64,000 bases of DNA from Mycteria americana (Eukaryota; Chordata; Aves; Ciconiiformes; Ciconiidae), in NCBI RefSeq assembly GCF_035582795.1, contig NC_134369.1, forward strand, positions 62,310,001-62,374,000, in the 5' to 3' direction. The notes under the pieces are model-generated. The model made no database searches. It was not told where the DNA came from and worked only from the letters and a program-made list of their open reading frames with translations. The position numbers and the translations under genes were made by a program. Positions 1 to 13,200 of this stretch are shown here, piece after piece. Each line of letters opens with the position of its first letter. Positions within the stretch are counted from its first letter, which is position 1.

Positions 1-399
1 TGTTTTCTGCCTCTTCCCCCGGCATCACAAGTAGAAGCAGAGCTGCAAACGCTCCCCTGACAGCCTCTCTCCGGTGGGTTTGAGGTGGACTCCTGCCAGG
101 CCCCTTATCACAGCCCTGGCATGGTCTGCCTGCCACCCCCAGCGCCGGGGCCCCTCTGGACGAGGCGGTGATGGGATGCTGCCCACAGGAGAGTGTGTCC
201 CAGCTGTGGGCAGGGCACGCAGCTGGGAAACTCACTCTGGGAGGAACACCCCCCTCCCCAAGACACCCCCAAAAGAGCAAAAAAAGTTTGTGCCTCCTGA
301 ATTCAGCGTCTTCTCAGCAGGGACTGCTGGGGGAGGGGGAGGGAGCCCCGTGTCAGCCCCACGCCCGGAGCAGGGCAATGGGGGAACTGCTCGGGGGAG

Positions 400-1200
400 C
401 GTCCCCTCCCGGGCCCCTCTGTCCCGCGCGTGGGGCGCTGTGTGGGCCGGGCCCGCGCGGGGGCCGGGGCTGGGTGCGGCCGTGCTGTTCCACGCGTGTC
501 CGCGGAAAGCGCCGGGACGGCGAGGGCTGCCGCCCCCCTCCCCCGCGGGGCGGCCCGGGGCGCGGCGGGGGGCCGTGCCGTGCCGTGCCGTGCCGGGGGG
601 GCCGTGGCTGCGCGCCGCCCCGCCGGCGCTGCCGGGGGAGTGGTTTCCCCGCGCCGGCAGCGGCGGGGCCGGTCCGCGGGCGGGGAGGTGCCGCGGCGGC
701 GGCGGTGCCAGCGCCCGGCCCGGGAGGATGCGGACGCGCTGACGGAGCTGCCGGCTCCCCTCTGCCGCCGTGCATGGGCGGCGGGCGGCTGCCGCCTCGC
801 CTCGCCTCGCCTGCCCCGCCGGTGAGCCGGGCCGGGGGGCGGGGGGGTCTCCGCCGGGCTCGGGCTCGGGCTCGGGGCGGGTGGCGGGGCGCGGCGGGCG
901 GGGGGCGGCCGCCCCGGGCTCGCCTCTGCGGGGCTCCGGCGGCAGCCCGGGGAAGAGCCGCCACCTGCAAGTCCTCCCTCCGCTTGCAGTCCCGCGGCGG
1001 CGGCCCGGGCCCCGGGGAGCTGCTGCCGGCCGGCCGCCCTGGGGGAGCGCGCCCGCGGCGGAGCCGGCGGCCGGAGCCGGGCGCTGGGGCGGCGGGGCGG
1101 GGAGGCAGCGAGCGGGGCGCGGGAGCCGGCCGAGCGCCGGCCGGGAGCAAGTGTTTCGCTTCCACGCCGGGCTGCGGGAGTTCGGGGGGAGGAAGGGCAG
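400..1200. promoter_or_regulatory. CpG island, likely promoter of the LBH-like gene
   Basis: This roughly 800 bp stretch is very GC-rich and dense in CpG, while both flanks have ordinary composition. It contains GC-box (Sp1-type) motifs, for example GGGGCGGGG near 1095-1103, and no clear TATA box, which fits a dispersed CpG-island promoter. It also holds two pentanucleotide runs: CCGTG repeated four times at about 573-594 and CCTCG repeats at about 794-810. The nearest recognisable gene downstream on the + strand is the LBH-like gene, so I infer that this is its promoter. The long open frames on both strands here are expected from the lack of stop codons in GC-rich DNA and are not called as genes. 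The transcription start cannot be placed from sequence alone. Confidence 0.75.
720..821 (+). other. Candidate first exon (5' UTR) of the LBH-like gene
   Basis: A good splice donor, CCG|GTGAGC, sits after base 821 inside the CpG island, so an exon ending here is plausible. The 5' boundary given is arbitrary because the transcription start is unknown. An ATG at 774 with G at +4 opens 16 codons (MGGGRLPPRL...) up to the donor. That frame does not join the LBH reading frame, whether spliced directly to 14538 or through the candidate exon at 10123-10225. If transcribed, the ATG is therefore part of an upstream open frame and not the protein start. The donor is seen in the sequence; linkage to the gene is inferred. 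Confidence 0.4.
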
Positions 1201-4200
1201 AAAGCGCGCCTCTGCCTTGGCTGGTTTCTCCAGATGCTTTGGGTCTTTTGAGTAGAGGATGTTAAGGAGAATTCACTGCAGAACGGGTTCTCCTTGGAAA
1301 AAAACCCAACTTGCTCGGCAGCCGAAAGGGCTGTGTGAAGGAATCCTGATGAATGAGCGTAGCACTGAGGGAGCTCTTGGTTCGTGGTCTGCGATCGCCT
1401 GGGCTGGTCGTTTATTGCATTTTTTTTCCAAGGCAACTTTTGAGGCAAGGAAGCGGGTAACAAAGCGCAAGTTTAAGACAATGATGCTTTTGCTCGCAGC
1501 CTAGCAGCCTAGCTGAACGGGGTAAAAGAGGACTGAAATCCTGCTTTTCCCATCGGGTAGCAAATACCACACATACGATTCCTTGCAGAGAAAGAAAGAA
1601 CCTACTTTGCTCTGTAAATGAGGACTATGTTTCACTCTGAGCAAGGGGTGTGAATATTTTCCTGCTGCCAAATGAACGTACCACAAAAATTTTCTTTTCA
1701 TCTGGGACACAGCCGTGTTTGTAGATCTCTGAATATGGCTACAGTCGCGGAGGCGAGTTAGGTTAGGCTGGACGTAGCATTAACCCCTCAAGCCACAATA
1801 AGCGATATACAGAGCGAAATTTGTTTCCATTAGTCTTTCCCTGACCGAGATCTTTACTGCAGTCGTATAGTCAGCGGGACAGCGAAGGAAGCCCTCCCGG
1901 CTATAGGTTGAAATCTTACTGAACCCCGAAGCTGGTGTTCCCGTCTGTCCCGCAGCCTGGCTCTCTGCACAATGCCTCCTTATGAGAAGCCTGAAAATGA
2001 AGGTGAAGTGGGGAAATCTGCCTACACACAACCAGGCTTGAGCCAGTGTTTTCCATCTCTTAGATTTAATGAGCAACAAATTTTGTGCCCAGAAAAAAAT
2101 GCAGCTCACAGCTCAGGATTTTGATAATTAATATTCCATTTAAAAACATGTTTTCAGAGTCAACATCATGATTACAGAGAGAAAACAAGCAAACAGGGAA
2201 TGACTTGACCTGCTTTCCTTGCTTTCCCGATCTAGCCTGACAATTTGTCAATCAAGTGGAATTTCCTCTAACGTCTCTGGTACATTACTTTAGCAGAAGA
2301 AATGAACGTGCAAATATAGTCACTACTTTCCCTCCCTTCTCACAATGATCTCTTTGTGTTAAGCAACAGGCTTTTGCATAGATCAGGTGTCAACTCCACG
2401 GTGTCACGGGCTGAAATTGCTCCTTCTCTCTCATTTCTGAAATTATGCCCCTGCGTTTGAGCCTGTTTAACCACATGTGTCTATTTTGGAGGGGTCACTC
2501 AGAGAAGCCTTGATCCGGGGCGGATCCTATGTCATATAAGGCAGGAGGAGCCCTGCCGTGACTTCGAGGAGACCAGCATCTGCCTCAGCAACAGCCCTTC
2601 CCTTTGCTCCTCAGACATGTGTACCTTCTCTGGTAAAATCTGTAAATGAATCAATTTCCTGCATTTTCTGTCTTCAAAGGAAGACTTTATTGCAAACCCC
2701 AGGAAAACTGCCAACCAGTAACAACCAGGCAGCATGAAAAAGACTGATTGATACCAACAGGTCCTTAAAACCTTATCTCAGCCCCCTGTTGCAGCATTTG
2801 TCCCTCTTTGATCGCAAGTCCTTAGGGGCTGGGATCAGCTCTCCTTCACAGTCTGGAGAGAGTGTGACCAGGACCATCCTCTGCAGAGCAGATACCGGTG
2901 CTGGAAGAAGCTGTGGTGCAGCAGGACCAGCTCCTGCTCTCATCAGGGTGCATTGACTGATTCCGCAGCGTTTTGCCCCGTAGTGACCATGTCGCCATAG
3001 GACTAGGAGAGAACAGTCCAAGTCCAGCTCCTCTGTTGAGACCACTGCAACTTCTGTAAGATGTAATCTGGATTTTCAGCAGAGTTCTGTCTCTGACATG
3101 CACGTGCATAAACTGCCTGTGTGCAAATATTTAGGAGACCTCTAGATCCGGAAGGTGCTTGTTAATTGGTTGGCAGGAAGACTCATAGCCCTATTAATGC
3201 ATATCTGCTTTCAGCGCTAATGACTCATTCCAAAAAAAACATACTGCATTTTTATTTTTTTAATAATTTCTTTATTTTTAGCTGCGTGTTGTCCTCACCC
3301 TCCATCGTGCCCATCCCTACTGCGATAGCACACTGTGTTCTCATATCCTCCATCTCAGGCCGGGGCGACTTCCCATATTTGGAAATTCAATTAAGCTTAT
3401 GGAGTTTTAATTCCTAGAGAAAACCAGCTGCATCTCTGGTGTGAGGTTGTGGTGTCGTGACACCTGTGGTTGTGCTGTTAATTACCATAGGGAACATTAA
3501 AAGTCTCTTCATTGTCTTTGTTCTCATAGGAGTGTCTGGCGGGGTTTTGTTTGCTTGTTTTTAAAATCTAACACTTTTGCTGCGTTGGCTTTACTAAATT
3601 CGCTACTAAATGCTCAATATTGCATCATATTAGAGTGCTGATAGCACCATATTCCAATTTCCCCAGAGTTACAAGGAAAAAACCAGTTTATCTTTTAAGT
3701 AAATACTGTTCTACCTAACCGTACCTAACCTCTTATCCTATTCTGTTACCTAGAAATGAGCCCAGTGATAGGCTATCCAGAGTATTCTTTCACAGTGCCA
3801 GAAAGACATCAGACATTTCGCAATCCATTTCCCATGACATTTCCGACTAAGAATCACCTACTCTGTGTTGATGTTCTAAGATCCTTTTTTCCTCACTCAT
3901 CTTCTGCTCGTGGGACTGTGGCCTGAATTCAGGACCATCCAGAAAAACCTAGGGAATAGTAGAAAGAAGTGCAGGAAGCCAATTTTCATCTGTCACCCAT
4001 TCCCACAGGTGCTGGAAGGTGAGGGACGATCGTGGTGTGAAATAGGAGGGACAAGAGAATCGTCATCTTCCACGGAAGATCCCAGAAACAAAACCGTTTC
4101 TTTCTGAGACCCTTTAGTAACGGTTGCTCTGAATTAGAAGGAGTGATACACTTATTTGTAAGGTGCTGGCTTCGCAAGGTTTTGAGAAATTGAAGTCAAT

Positions 4201-7200
4201 GCAAGGTTCGCTGCGTGAGGAGAGCTCAGAAACACTCTGCTCAGCACGGGCATTTCCGATCCCAAAAGCAAGTCCTGAGATGAGAGAGTATTTGCACAGC
4301 AAGTACCAGAAGAGATACCTCTAAAAACATTTAACAGCTTGTTGAGGCTTATCTCTAATTTTGATGGGGCTGTTTTCTTAATGAGGTCCTTTCACATCAA
4401 TTAGCTGCTGAATCCGATGTTAAAAAAAATAAATCCAAACTTTCTCTTGGCACACGGTTCCGTGAGGACTCTGTGGAGATTTCCATGATACCGAGGTCTA
4501 CCAGCATTCGGAGGAGCTGGCTTAGTCATTCTTCCCATCTGCTCTGCTGCTCCCTCCCTCCGCTGCTCTGTACATGCTTCCTGGCTGTCTGCTCCTCATC
4601 CCTATCTCCGAGCATCCTGGCTGGCGGCCCCGCTCTCCTCCCTTGCCGTACCTATCCCTTGTGGCATCTTCCGCGAGGAAGCTCAGGTAGTTTAGTGCTG
4701 AGATCAAAGAGCTGAAATAAATGAGATTCTCTAAAGCAGCCAGGAAAAAGAAAAAAGAAAAACCCACCAAGGAAGCACGCATAGCAAGCAGCGCTGCAAA
4801 CATCATTTGCAAAAAACTGAGTTAAATCACCCCCAAATCATGAGATTGCTTTAAAAATTGCGATAGTTACACAGGCACATTTTAGTTCTTTTTCCTCCTC
4901 CTTTGACCATTTATGAGTCAAGTTTCTAGCTCCTTTTTGCAAACAGGGCCGGTAGGAACTTGGACAGCTACAACAAACTGGGAGTTGAGGTTTGTGTGTA
5001 GTCATGGCGCTGCGGGAGCTGGGGCTGTAAGAAGAAGAGCGGCTCCCTGATGCCTCACTGTGCACCTCGCAGGAGTCAAGGAGGCTGAGTTAGAGCGATC
5101 TGCCAGTACCATGCCCCTTGCGAGCCTGTGTTTTCTAGTGTTGGTAGTCCACAGATGAGTGTTTGAGAAATTCCCCAGGGTGGTATTTACCCCAGTAGCT
5201 TCTTTGGAGCAGGAACAGTAAAAACTGCAGCTCGCTGCGAAGTTAGCGGTGAGAGGCAGCATGGTCTGGAAATAGCAGCCTCCTACCCCTTTTCGCTCTC
5301 CCAAACTACGTGCTGTGTCTCATGCTGAAATGCCTGCTCCTCCACATCGAGAGTCATTTCATCTCGCTGCTTCCTGAGAGAGATCGACATCTTCTGCAGA
5401 GCACACGCTGCCGAGGAGAGGAAGGCAGCTTTGGCCTGCGGAGAGCAGAACTCAAGTACTGTGTGGGTGGCCGAAGACAAGAGCTTCTGAAATGAGGGAA
5501 CAGAACAGATCTCTAATCTCCAGACTCTGACACATATCGCACTTTTCTCAGTTGCTTAGGAAAGAGATTTGCATCCAAAAAGAAGTGGGAGGTTTAAATA
5601 GGAGTTCATACACACGAGCATTTATCTTCTGTGGTCCGTGCGGTAATCTACATTTCGCTAGTCCCGTGGAATCCACAACACTTCATAAAGTGCATCCGTT
5701 ACAAATGTGCAACCAGGGGAAACAAAGAAGCTGTCCAAGTTCCAATCCACAGTGTCCAAAAGCTGAGCTCAGTAGGCAGTCACGGAAATTGGAGGCTGCA
5801 GGGTGTCCCTGAGGTAAGCACTTATTTTGGGTTGTGCCAAGATGCTGAAGCTAGTGACCCACCCTCAGCAGAGGTACTGGGCATGGTCCCACCTATGTGC
5901 AGCCTGAAGCACTGCAGGGCCTAAGCCGTAGCTCCGTCTTCCTAGGACACTAACATAAGACTGAGACATAGAAGAGTGGGATCCACAGAAGCACCTGGCC
6001 CTAGAAAACGCCGACTGACATGTCCTTGCAGGGACGTGCACCTTCTGGTACCCTGTGAGCAGCCCCTTCGTGGCTTCATCTGCCAGAACAACCGTAGCTC
6101 TGTCCTAGATCGCCCACTCATCCATCCTGGCTGAACTGACAGCCCGACCTGCTGCACCAAAGTGGCCCAAATAAGGCACCCTTTCTTCTTCTGGGTGGAA
6201 AAACCTCCTTGGACCTGTCTGCTTATTGGAAATTTCTAAGCAGGGTTTACTGTGGCCCATCGAAATTTTCCACTTTGCAAAAATCAAGCAGTAGACCATT
6301 GCTTCTCCTGCCTGACACCATTCTTATGCATGCCCTGTCCCAATTTTCCTTGTAATCAATAGCAGGGGTTTCTTTTTGTAGCACACAGAAAGACTAGAGT
6401 CCTTGAATGAAGAACAGTTTGCATTTATCCAGAGGCTTTAGTGGGGTGAAGCGGGGGCGACCGGACGCCCAAGGCTGAACTCCTGGTTTGTTTGAGGTGC
6501 TATCTGAAATCGGTGGGAACCACGTGTGCGCTGCGATTGCATGGACGAGCTCCCAGAGCTCGGTGTTTACAGTCCTCCCGTGCACGAGGCTGACCCGCAG
6601 AGCCGTGTGGGGCACGTCTCTCCAGCACTATTTAAATATGGGGCTGGTAAAGCCCCTGGGCTTGTCCCATTGAAATAAGAAGGGGAGGGCTCCCATTTCT
6701 GCGGTGCCAGAAAAATGATACATTTGCACGCGGGGCAATGGTTCAAGGCCAATTTCTGCCGCCTATCTACAGGTGCTTGTTAGGCGGTGCGCCTTCAATG
6801 TGGTATTGTTAGGCTGTTATCACACTATGTCCATGGGTGCTCAGTGGGGGAGTGATTAACTCGGGAAGCCCGGGAGGGGAGGAGGCTGTCCCGCAGCCCC
6901 TGCTAATCTCGCAGCAGCCCTGGCACCCTGAGGTCAGGTCTCCCTCTGCCACCCGGTTGTCTCCAACACTGGGGCAGCTGGGAGAGGAAGGCTGATGCTT
7001 TCAGAGTAGGAGGCATCTCTCAATAAAAGTGACCTGATGTTGGAGGTGCTTCTGCCTCCTGGGGAAGTGTTCGGGGCTCGGCGCCTCTGAAACGTGGGGC
7101 TCCTTTATCAAGCGCCCAGTCTGCGGGCTGCTAGGATTGCAACCTGTGGCCGGTTCCTATTTCTGTTTTGCCCGATGAAGCGCGCTCGCCTTAAAAACAT

Positions 7201-10122
7201 CTACTTTGCAATTCGCAGTGGATTTATCCCAAGGAAAGGCCTCTGCTGCTGCGCATGGTGGAGTCCCCTCCTCGCATGGCAAAGCCAGGCACGACCCAGG
7301 AGAGACAGCCAGGCTGGACTTCCCACGCACCCCAGCTGGCCAGAATTGCTGCACAACATCCTGCTTCTGCTCCCTCGTGCCGGTTGTCCTCCCGTGGGTG
7401 GTGAGACCCCCCCACCGGGACAGACCGTGTCCTTGCGGTGTAGAAACTCCAAACACACAGATGCTTTCCAAAGTGGGAGAGAAGCCCGGAGAGCACTTTT
7501 CGGTGCCTGGGCTTTTGGCCCGTGCCAAGCAGCACAGGTGGAAATCCATCCCTTTGTGTGGGGTGGGAGGCTGGGGACCCTTGATCTGGGCAAAGGGGCC
7601 ACCACCGAAGTGTTGCTTGGTCTCACTGGTGGGGCCAGCTCTCTTATCATTCCCTTGGTTGTATCTCCTCACACTTTGCTTGGTGCTACAGCTCCTAAAG
7701 AGGCAGGACATGACCAGTTCATTGGAGTAGTCCCTAAATCAACTGTTCTTTACTGGGAGGTGTAGCAGGGCTCTCCAAGCCCAGAGGAGGGGTGGCCAGG
7801 CAGTGTCACTGGTCTCTGAGACTTGCGACTTCTTGGTCGCTGTTAATAGCAGCACAGCTGCGTTGGTACTCCTGAAGCCAGAGAAGAAGCTGGTTATCAA
7901 GCTGAGGCAAAGGAGGGCAAGTTATTTTGGGGGCGGAAGAGGGGTAGGTTGGGAGAGGGTGCATTGAGCAAATGGGCTCCAGGCTGGACTAATCAGCAAA
8001 GCAGCAAAGGCGGGTAAAAGTAAGAAGGGACAAGAAGAGATAAGCAGAGAAAGGCTTTACTCGAGTAATTTCCAGACCGTTTGCACTGCAGTAAAGGCTT
8101 GTCGCATGGTCTCAGTAGCCGTGCCTTGTTTTTAAAAGATTAAGCAGTATCATAGAAGGAAGAGTATTAGTTTATGTTTCCTCTAGTGCCAGCCAAAGAA
8201 GATAATCACATCTATTAGGTAGATAAAGTGAGTATTTCCTCTTCAGAGAATAAATGCATTCTGGTAGTTTTATACACTGGAAACCCTGACCTCTTCAACA
8301 ATCTTGACTGGGAAGAAGTTTTTCTGTTTTTAAATATGGCTGTGGGGATGGGAGAAGGGACTTCTTCCATGCTGCAGTCCTTAAGTGATTTTCTTTTTAT
8401 TATAGCTTTCAAGTAGCTGAGCCTCAGGGGCTGACATCCCCTCTCAAACATTGCATGCACCATAGGACAGAGTTGCCTGAAACATTGGAGAGGAGATCGG
8501 TCTTGGGTCAGTTCAATCCACAAGTCCTTTGCTGAGACCGGAAAAGCAATGGATGTGGGTTTAATTCATTCAGTACTGCGTGGATCCTTATATACAGCTA
8601 ACCAGACATCTGAAGATACCTCTAAATAGCAAGCGGCCTGGCTTTGATTCCAACCAGTGGCCATGTGGTGCCCGGTTCATTATCTCTTACACCACTTTGT
8701 CTCTCATTGAGAGATGACTCAGTGTAGTAACTGTTCTTATTACATCCAGTCTTTTCTGAAAGAGAGATTGAAGGTAGACAAGTTCCTGCTGAATTTTCGT
8801 AGGTTTAATAGCAGTGGGTTTGTAATGGGCAGTGGGATAAAAATCTTCTTCCCAGAGTATTGGATAACACAGTGTCAGATGCTCACTGGTTTCCATACAA
8901 GAGATGAGCACTGAGTCTAGTCATGAATTTTTAAGGGACAAAACATAAGTCTCTCTGAAGTTGGTTTGATCACTGGTTAGGAAGGAAAATTGCCAGACAA
9001 GAACTATACCTTCTGAATTGAATCCTGGGGATGGAGATGTGATTTCCTGCTTCCCTAATTTGCAATAAGCGTGGCTTGTGGCATGAGAAGAAACTCCAGA
9101 ATGCAATGCACAATTTTTCCTCTGTCACTGTTTTTGAATAAAATCAGTGTACAGTTAATCCAGTGTTATAAATCTTGGTAGGAAGGCTTCCAGAGCAGGT
9201 AGATTTGTTTAATCGCTTGGGCTGGAATCCAAACCACTGGAGGATATAAAATATATACACTAGTGCCATTCACTTCACTGAAAACACCTTTTTCCTATCC
9301 AAGGAAATAGCTGTGGCTGGCATGAATATATATTTGGCAAGCTGTAGGGCTAAACAAATTTCTCAGAAAATCATCTTTGGCCAAGATACTGACTATATTT
9401 CAGCACTGTAATTCCTCAAGCCCTTCAGCTAAGACTTTCTGACAGAGAAGTCATCAGAAATCAGTGGTTCACACTTTGAAATGGTGGGATCCTCACCTCT
9501 GCTCACCAGGCTCCCTGTCCTGATACCAGTCAAAGTATTACCTTCAGTTTGGAGTAGACCTTTGCAAAAATCACTTCTCCTGTGACATCTGAAAGAAACA
9601 TGCAGGGATGTAATCCTAAGGTATCCTTCTTTCAGCATACTTTGTCTTCTTTGTGTCTTGACCAGTAGCTTCTTCAGCAGGAATCTCGTTCTTTGATGTT
9701 TTGAACCGTGTCTCACTGAGCACGCTGATCCTGCCAAATAAGGATATACATTTTTATTTTCTGATTTTCCAACTATCATCAAAATTCCTGTATGGGAGAA
9801 TTTCAGAGTGTCCCAGTTTCAGCAGTTTTTATGTAGCTTACACTAAGGAATAAGGTTTAGCATCACAAAAAGAGTCAGATTGCAAAGTATTTCAGCTAAG
9901 AGCTTTGGGTGTTTTTGGAACATTAATTGCCTCGGTAATTCACAAGGTACGCTACGAGCTGCATCCTTAGGGAGATCAAATCCCACCTGATGTAGAAAAT
10001 TATACAGACCTTCCCAGCAGGAGTTTCTGCAGCAAGGTTTCAGTAGTACTCTTTCACACCGGTCACTGCCAGCGTTGTCACCGTGGTTGCACGCTCTGAC
10101 TCTGTTGTATTGTCTCTTTCAG
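822..10122 (+). other. Putative first intron, no gene recognised
   Basis: About 9.3 kb of ordinary-complexity DNA lies between the CpG island and the next plausible exon. I see no protein-family match and no recognisable CR1 or LTR here. The longest frames (223 codons + at 7094-7765 and 184 codons - at 7157-7711) overlap each other on opposite strands in a GC-rich patch and show no domain. If the gene model is right, this stretch is intronic and could carry enhancers, but nothing in the sequence alone proves any. Confidence 0.5.
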
Positions 10123-10225
10123 GCACTTTTAGGATTTGACAGAGTTTGCACAACACTTCGTCAACGACGTGAACGCCTGCAGCAAGGACGGTTTTTGGAA
10201 GTGCCATCCGTTGATGTGATTGAAG
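10123..10225 (+). other. Candidate internal 5' UTR exon of the LBH-like gene
   Basis: This 103 bp block is bounded by a strong pyrimidine-rich acceptor (TTGTATTGTCTCTTTCAG) and a donor AAG|GTAACG. It is open in one frame (ALLGFDRVCTTL...VDVIE), and I recognise no family in that peptide. Spliced directly to the next exon at 14538, the open frame would end at a TGA that overlaps the LBH-like ATG. The block therefore cannot extend the LBH-like protein N-terminally and would be 5' UTR. An alternative is that it belongs to another transcript or is a chance exon-like sequence. Transcript data would settle it. Confidence 0.4.
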
Positions 10226-13200
10226 GTAACGCGCTCTCTTCCGTCATTGCCCTGTGCTTGCTGTTTATCCCAGGGAGCCTCATGCTCTGGCCGGGCGTCC
10301 CCTTTTGCTCCCCGTGCTGGCTGGTGAGGTGAGAGCAGGATCAGGGATCAGGCCTCGGTTTGATGCATGTCTGAGCATCCTCCAGGCTGCTCCTTGCTTC
10401 AGGTAGCGGCTCTTCCTAACCGTGGCTCAGCCTGTCCCGTAAAATGCATTTTTGCCCCTCTTAAGGAAATCTTTGCTTGCATCACGCAACCTGCCTGTTT
10501 TCCATGGCCGCATAAGTGCTTCACATTTTCGAATCCTGAAGCTGGTCTTCATTCAAATACTGTTTTGCCACCAGGAATTTCACAGATCAGTTTTGCCCTC
10601 TGTTCAAAACCTAAACCAAAAATGTGTGCATTGTTTCTGAGCACTTTCTCATGGTAAGTGGTTTAGCACTTGTCAACCTATATATTGCTCTGTACGTTAC
10701 TGACCTTGTTAGTGCCACCACAGGCAGCAGACAGGGAGCTGTGCGTTTGCTCCGTGCCCCTGGAAAAAGACCAGCACCGCATGGTCCTGCAACTGTAGCA
10801 GTTGCATTTCAGATAATCTTCTCTAAATGTAGTTTTCTCACAGAAAAGCAAGAACAGATTCTGCCTTTTTTTCTTTTCCTAATTGGTATATTTGCGCTTA
10901 ATTAAACCTAGGGGAAGTAAATGCATCTCTTAATTCACTGGCACAAGAATTTTAAGGTTCAGAGTAGGTGACTCATCCACCAGAACAGAATTTATTCTTT
11001 GTTTGTAAATGCTATTTATTGCCTTGTTTTGCATCACTATGGCTACTGTATGTCATTGGTGATATCAACATCTACCGTACATAAAATGAATGCAAGACCG
11101 AATTTAAAAGAGATATAGTTCTTACAATAATTTGCTTGTATCAGCCACTTTTCTGTTCTATGTTAGTACGTGTCACGTAAAAGCAGCACTAAAAGTGGCT
11201 CAATATTTTTCCATCAAAACTGGCTGAAAGGTAAAAAATTCTCCTGCACATAAATCATATCATAGTTAAAAAAGCCCTTAGCAGCCACCAAACGCCTTTT
11301 TCAGATTCTGTGGCTTTATAAACGATGCAGTGATGTCCTACAGGTGATTTCGAAGTTTCAGATGAACTGATTTGCAGCGGCATTCTCAATTATTTTACTT
11401 CTAGTTATTTTTAGTGTTAAATACCTAGTTAAGCTTGTTAGAAGCATCACTGCTTTCGCAGCCCATGTAGATTCTTCTGCTTTCCTTTACTGTTTCGAAG
11501 TGGAGTCTGAGAACAATTAATCTATTCCAGTTAAAGCCTAATTCTTTTGCCAATTGCACGGCCCCATGTTCTTTTCTGAAACACATCAAGTACAATCACT
11601 TCTGCCATCCTATTCAATCAAAGCCTTAAGTTGCACAGATTTTGTGAAATGGCCTGGGCTTCAACAGCTTGGGAGCTGATTCACTGAGGCATCTGCTGTA
11701 ACACTGGCAGGACTGTCACCATTTTCCCAGCCAGAATCATTTGTCTTTGTCATTTAGAAATAATCTGCAGGGTGTAATGTGGTCTTAGGGAAGCACGGAG
11801 CCCGTTATTGCTCAATAATAGAATTTCATGAGGTCTTAACAACATCTTTGAGCTCATATGACACATTTGACAGTGCATGTGTGGATGTATATCTCTAATG
11901 TCCCATGGAACAAGGACAGAGAAGTGTTTTAAACACTTGGTACGTATTGAAAGACTGCTAAAATAAACCAGCCAGCTGTGGGCGACTGCAGGAGTCTGCC
12001 GCTGGCTAGCGGGGACCTACCCCCAGGACACACAGCAGTGGGACATGTCCTCTCTGCGGTAGCCAAGCCCAAGACTTCACAAATCCCAGCCCCTCACAAA
12101 GCCTCCAAGATTATTTCCAGCCAGACACACACTTTCTCATTTCCCTTTCGCTGCAATCCAGGACAGCTGGGGATGGGGCACTGAACCCCAAAAAGGATCT
12201 GAAAAGAAAGATGGTTCATCTTGGACGTGGTCAGAGCAGTGGGCCCTGTGCTCCTCTGGGCTCACGGCTGGGTCTGGCTAACAGGCGGCGTGAAAATCCC
12301 CCAACAAACTCTTCCCAAAGAGTTGGGGTGGGAGAGCAGGGTCCTGCTATGGCCCAGCATGGTCATCTGCAGAGGCAGCCCTGGAGGGACAACAGGAGGG
12401 GTACAAAGGATCCCTCTGGGACCAAGGGAGAGACAAGGACCAGGACGGGGAAAAAAGGCAAGAACTGCGTGAGCACCAGGGGTGGTCAGAGGGAGGAGGC
12501 AACGGAGGGAGTGCTGCTTTCCTTTTGGGCAGGGAAGGGTCCAAGGGCACAGCTCAGTCCTTTTTAAGTGCTGTCCTGGGGTGTAGGAACAGCTGGTACA
12601 GCTGGGCCCATGGTCACCGCTCCAGGAAAGGGTCTCCCATTTCCAGATCACCGGTCCCTCAGTGTTGTCATCCACAGGTGCCCCGTGGTATGGCCCGCTG
12701 GATGCTGCAGGAATAAAAGCATGGGTCCAGAAAATAAATGTATGTTAATGATTAGGTGGTTTGTGGTGTCCTGATGTGGTGTCCCTGGGAGGGGTACAGG
12801 TCCAAGCAAGGGCACGGAACTCAAATCTCTCTTCCTAGCAGGCAGAACCTGTCCCTCTTCTACTGTGCCGTGGCTCTGGGAGGATTCAGGCTGTGTAAGC
12901 TGGGGGATGCCCAGATGAGGGGTTTGGTTCAGGCTCTTGCTGAGTTTCGGAGCCTGGTTCTGCTCCCCTGTTGGGTGTGTGTGTGCCAGGAAGCGTGCTG
13001 TTCAATTCAGCATTGCTCGGGTCCAAGGCTGGCCTTTCAGGGCTTTTCCCTAAGCTGATGATGGATGCCTATGGGGTCGGGTCCTGGCCCACAGCTGAGC
13101 TCAAGCGTCTCCTGGGTCTGCCGTGCTCTTTTTTAAATATGATGCAGTGGGAGTGAAAGTCTCTGCGGTATCACGCTGCTCTGTGCTACAGCTAATTAAA

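Noticed and set aside
774..821. ATG at 774 as the true start of an N-terminally extended LBH-like protein
   Set aside because: Neither direct splicing to 14538 nor splicing through 10123-10225 keeps the LBH frame; the latter meets TGA at the main ATG.
74..1463. Long open frames on both strands (up to 365 codons plus and 386 codons minus)
   Set aside because: They lie in the CpG island, where stop codons are rare. The peptides are Arg/Pro/Gly/Ala runs, overlap on all frames and show no domain.
7094..7765. 223-codon + frame with 184- and 174-codon frames overlapping it
   Set aside because: Opposite-strand and shifted frames of similar length occupy the same GC-rich bases, there is no recognisable domain, and no splice structure is evident.
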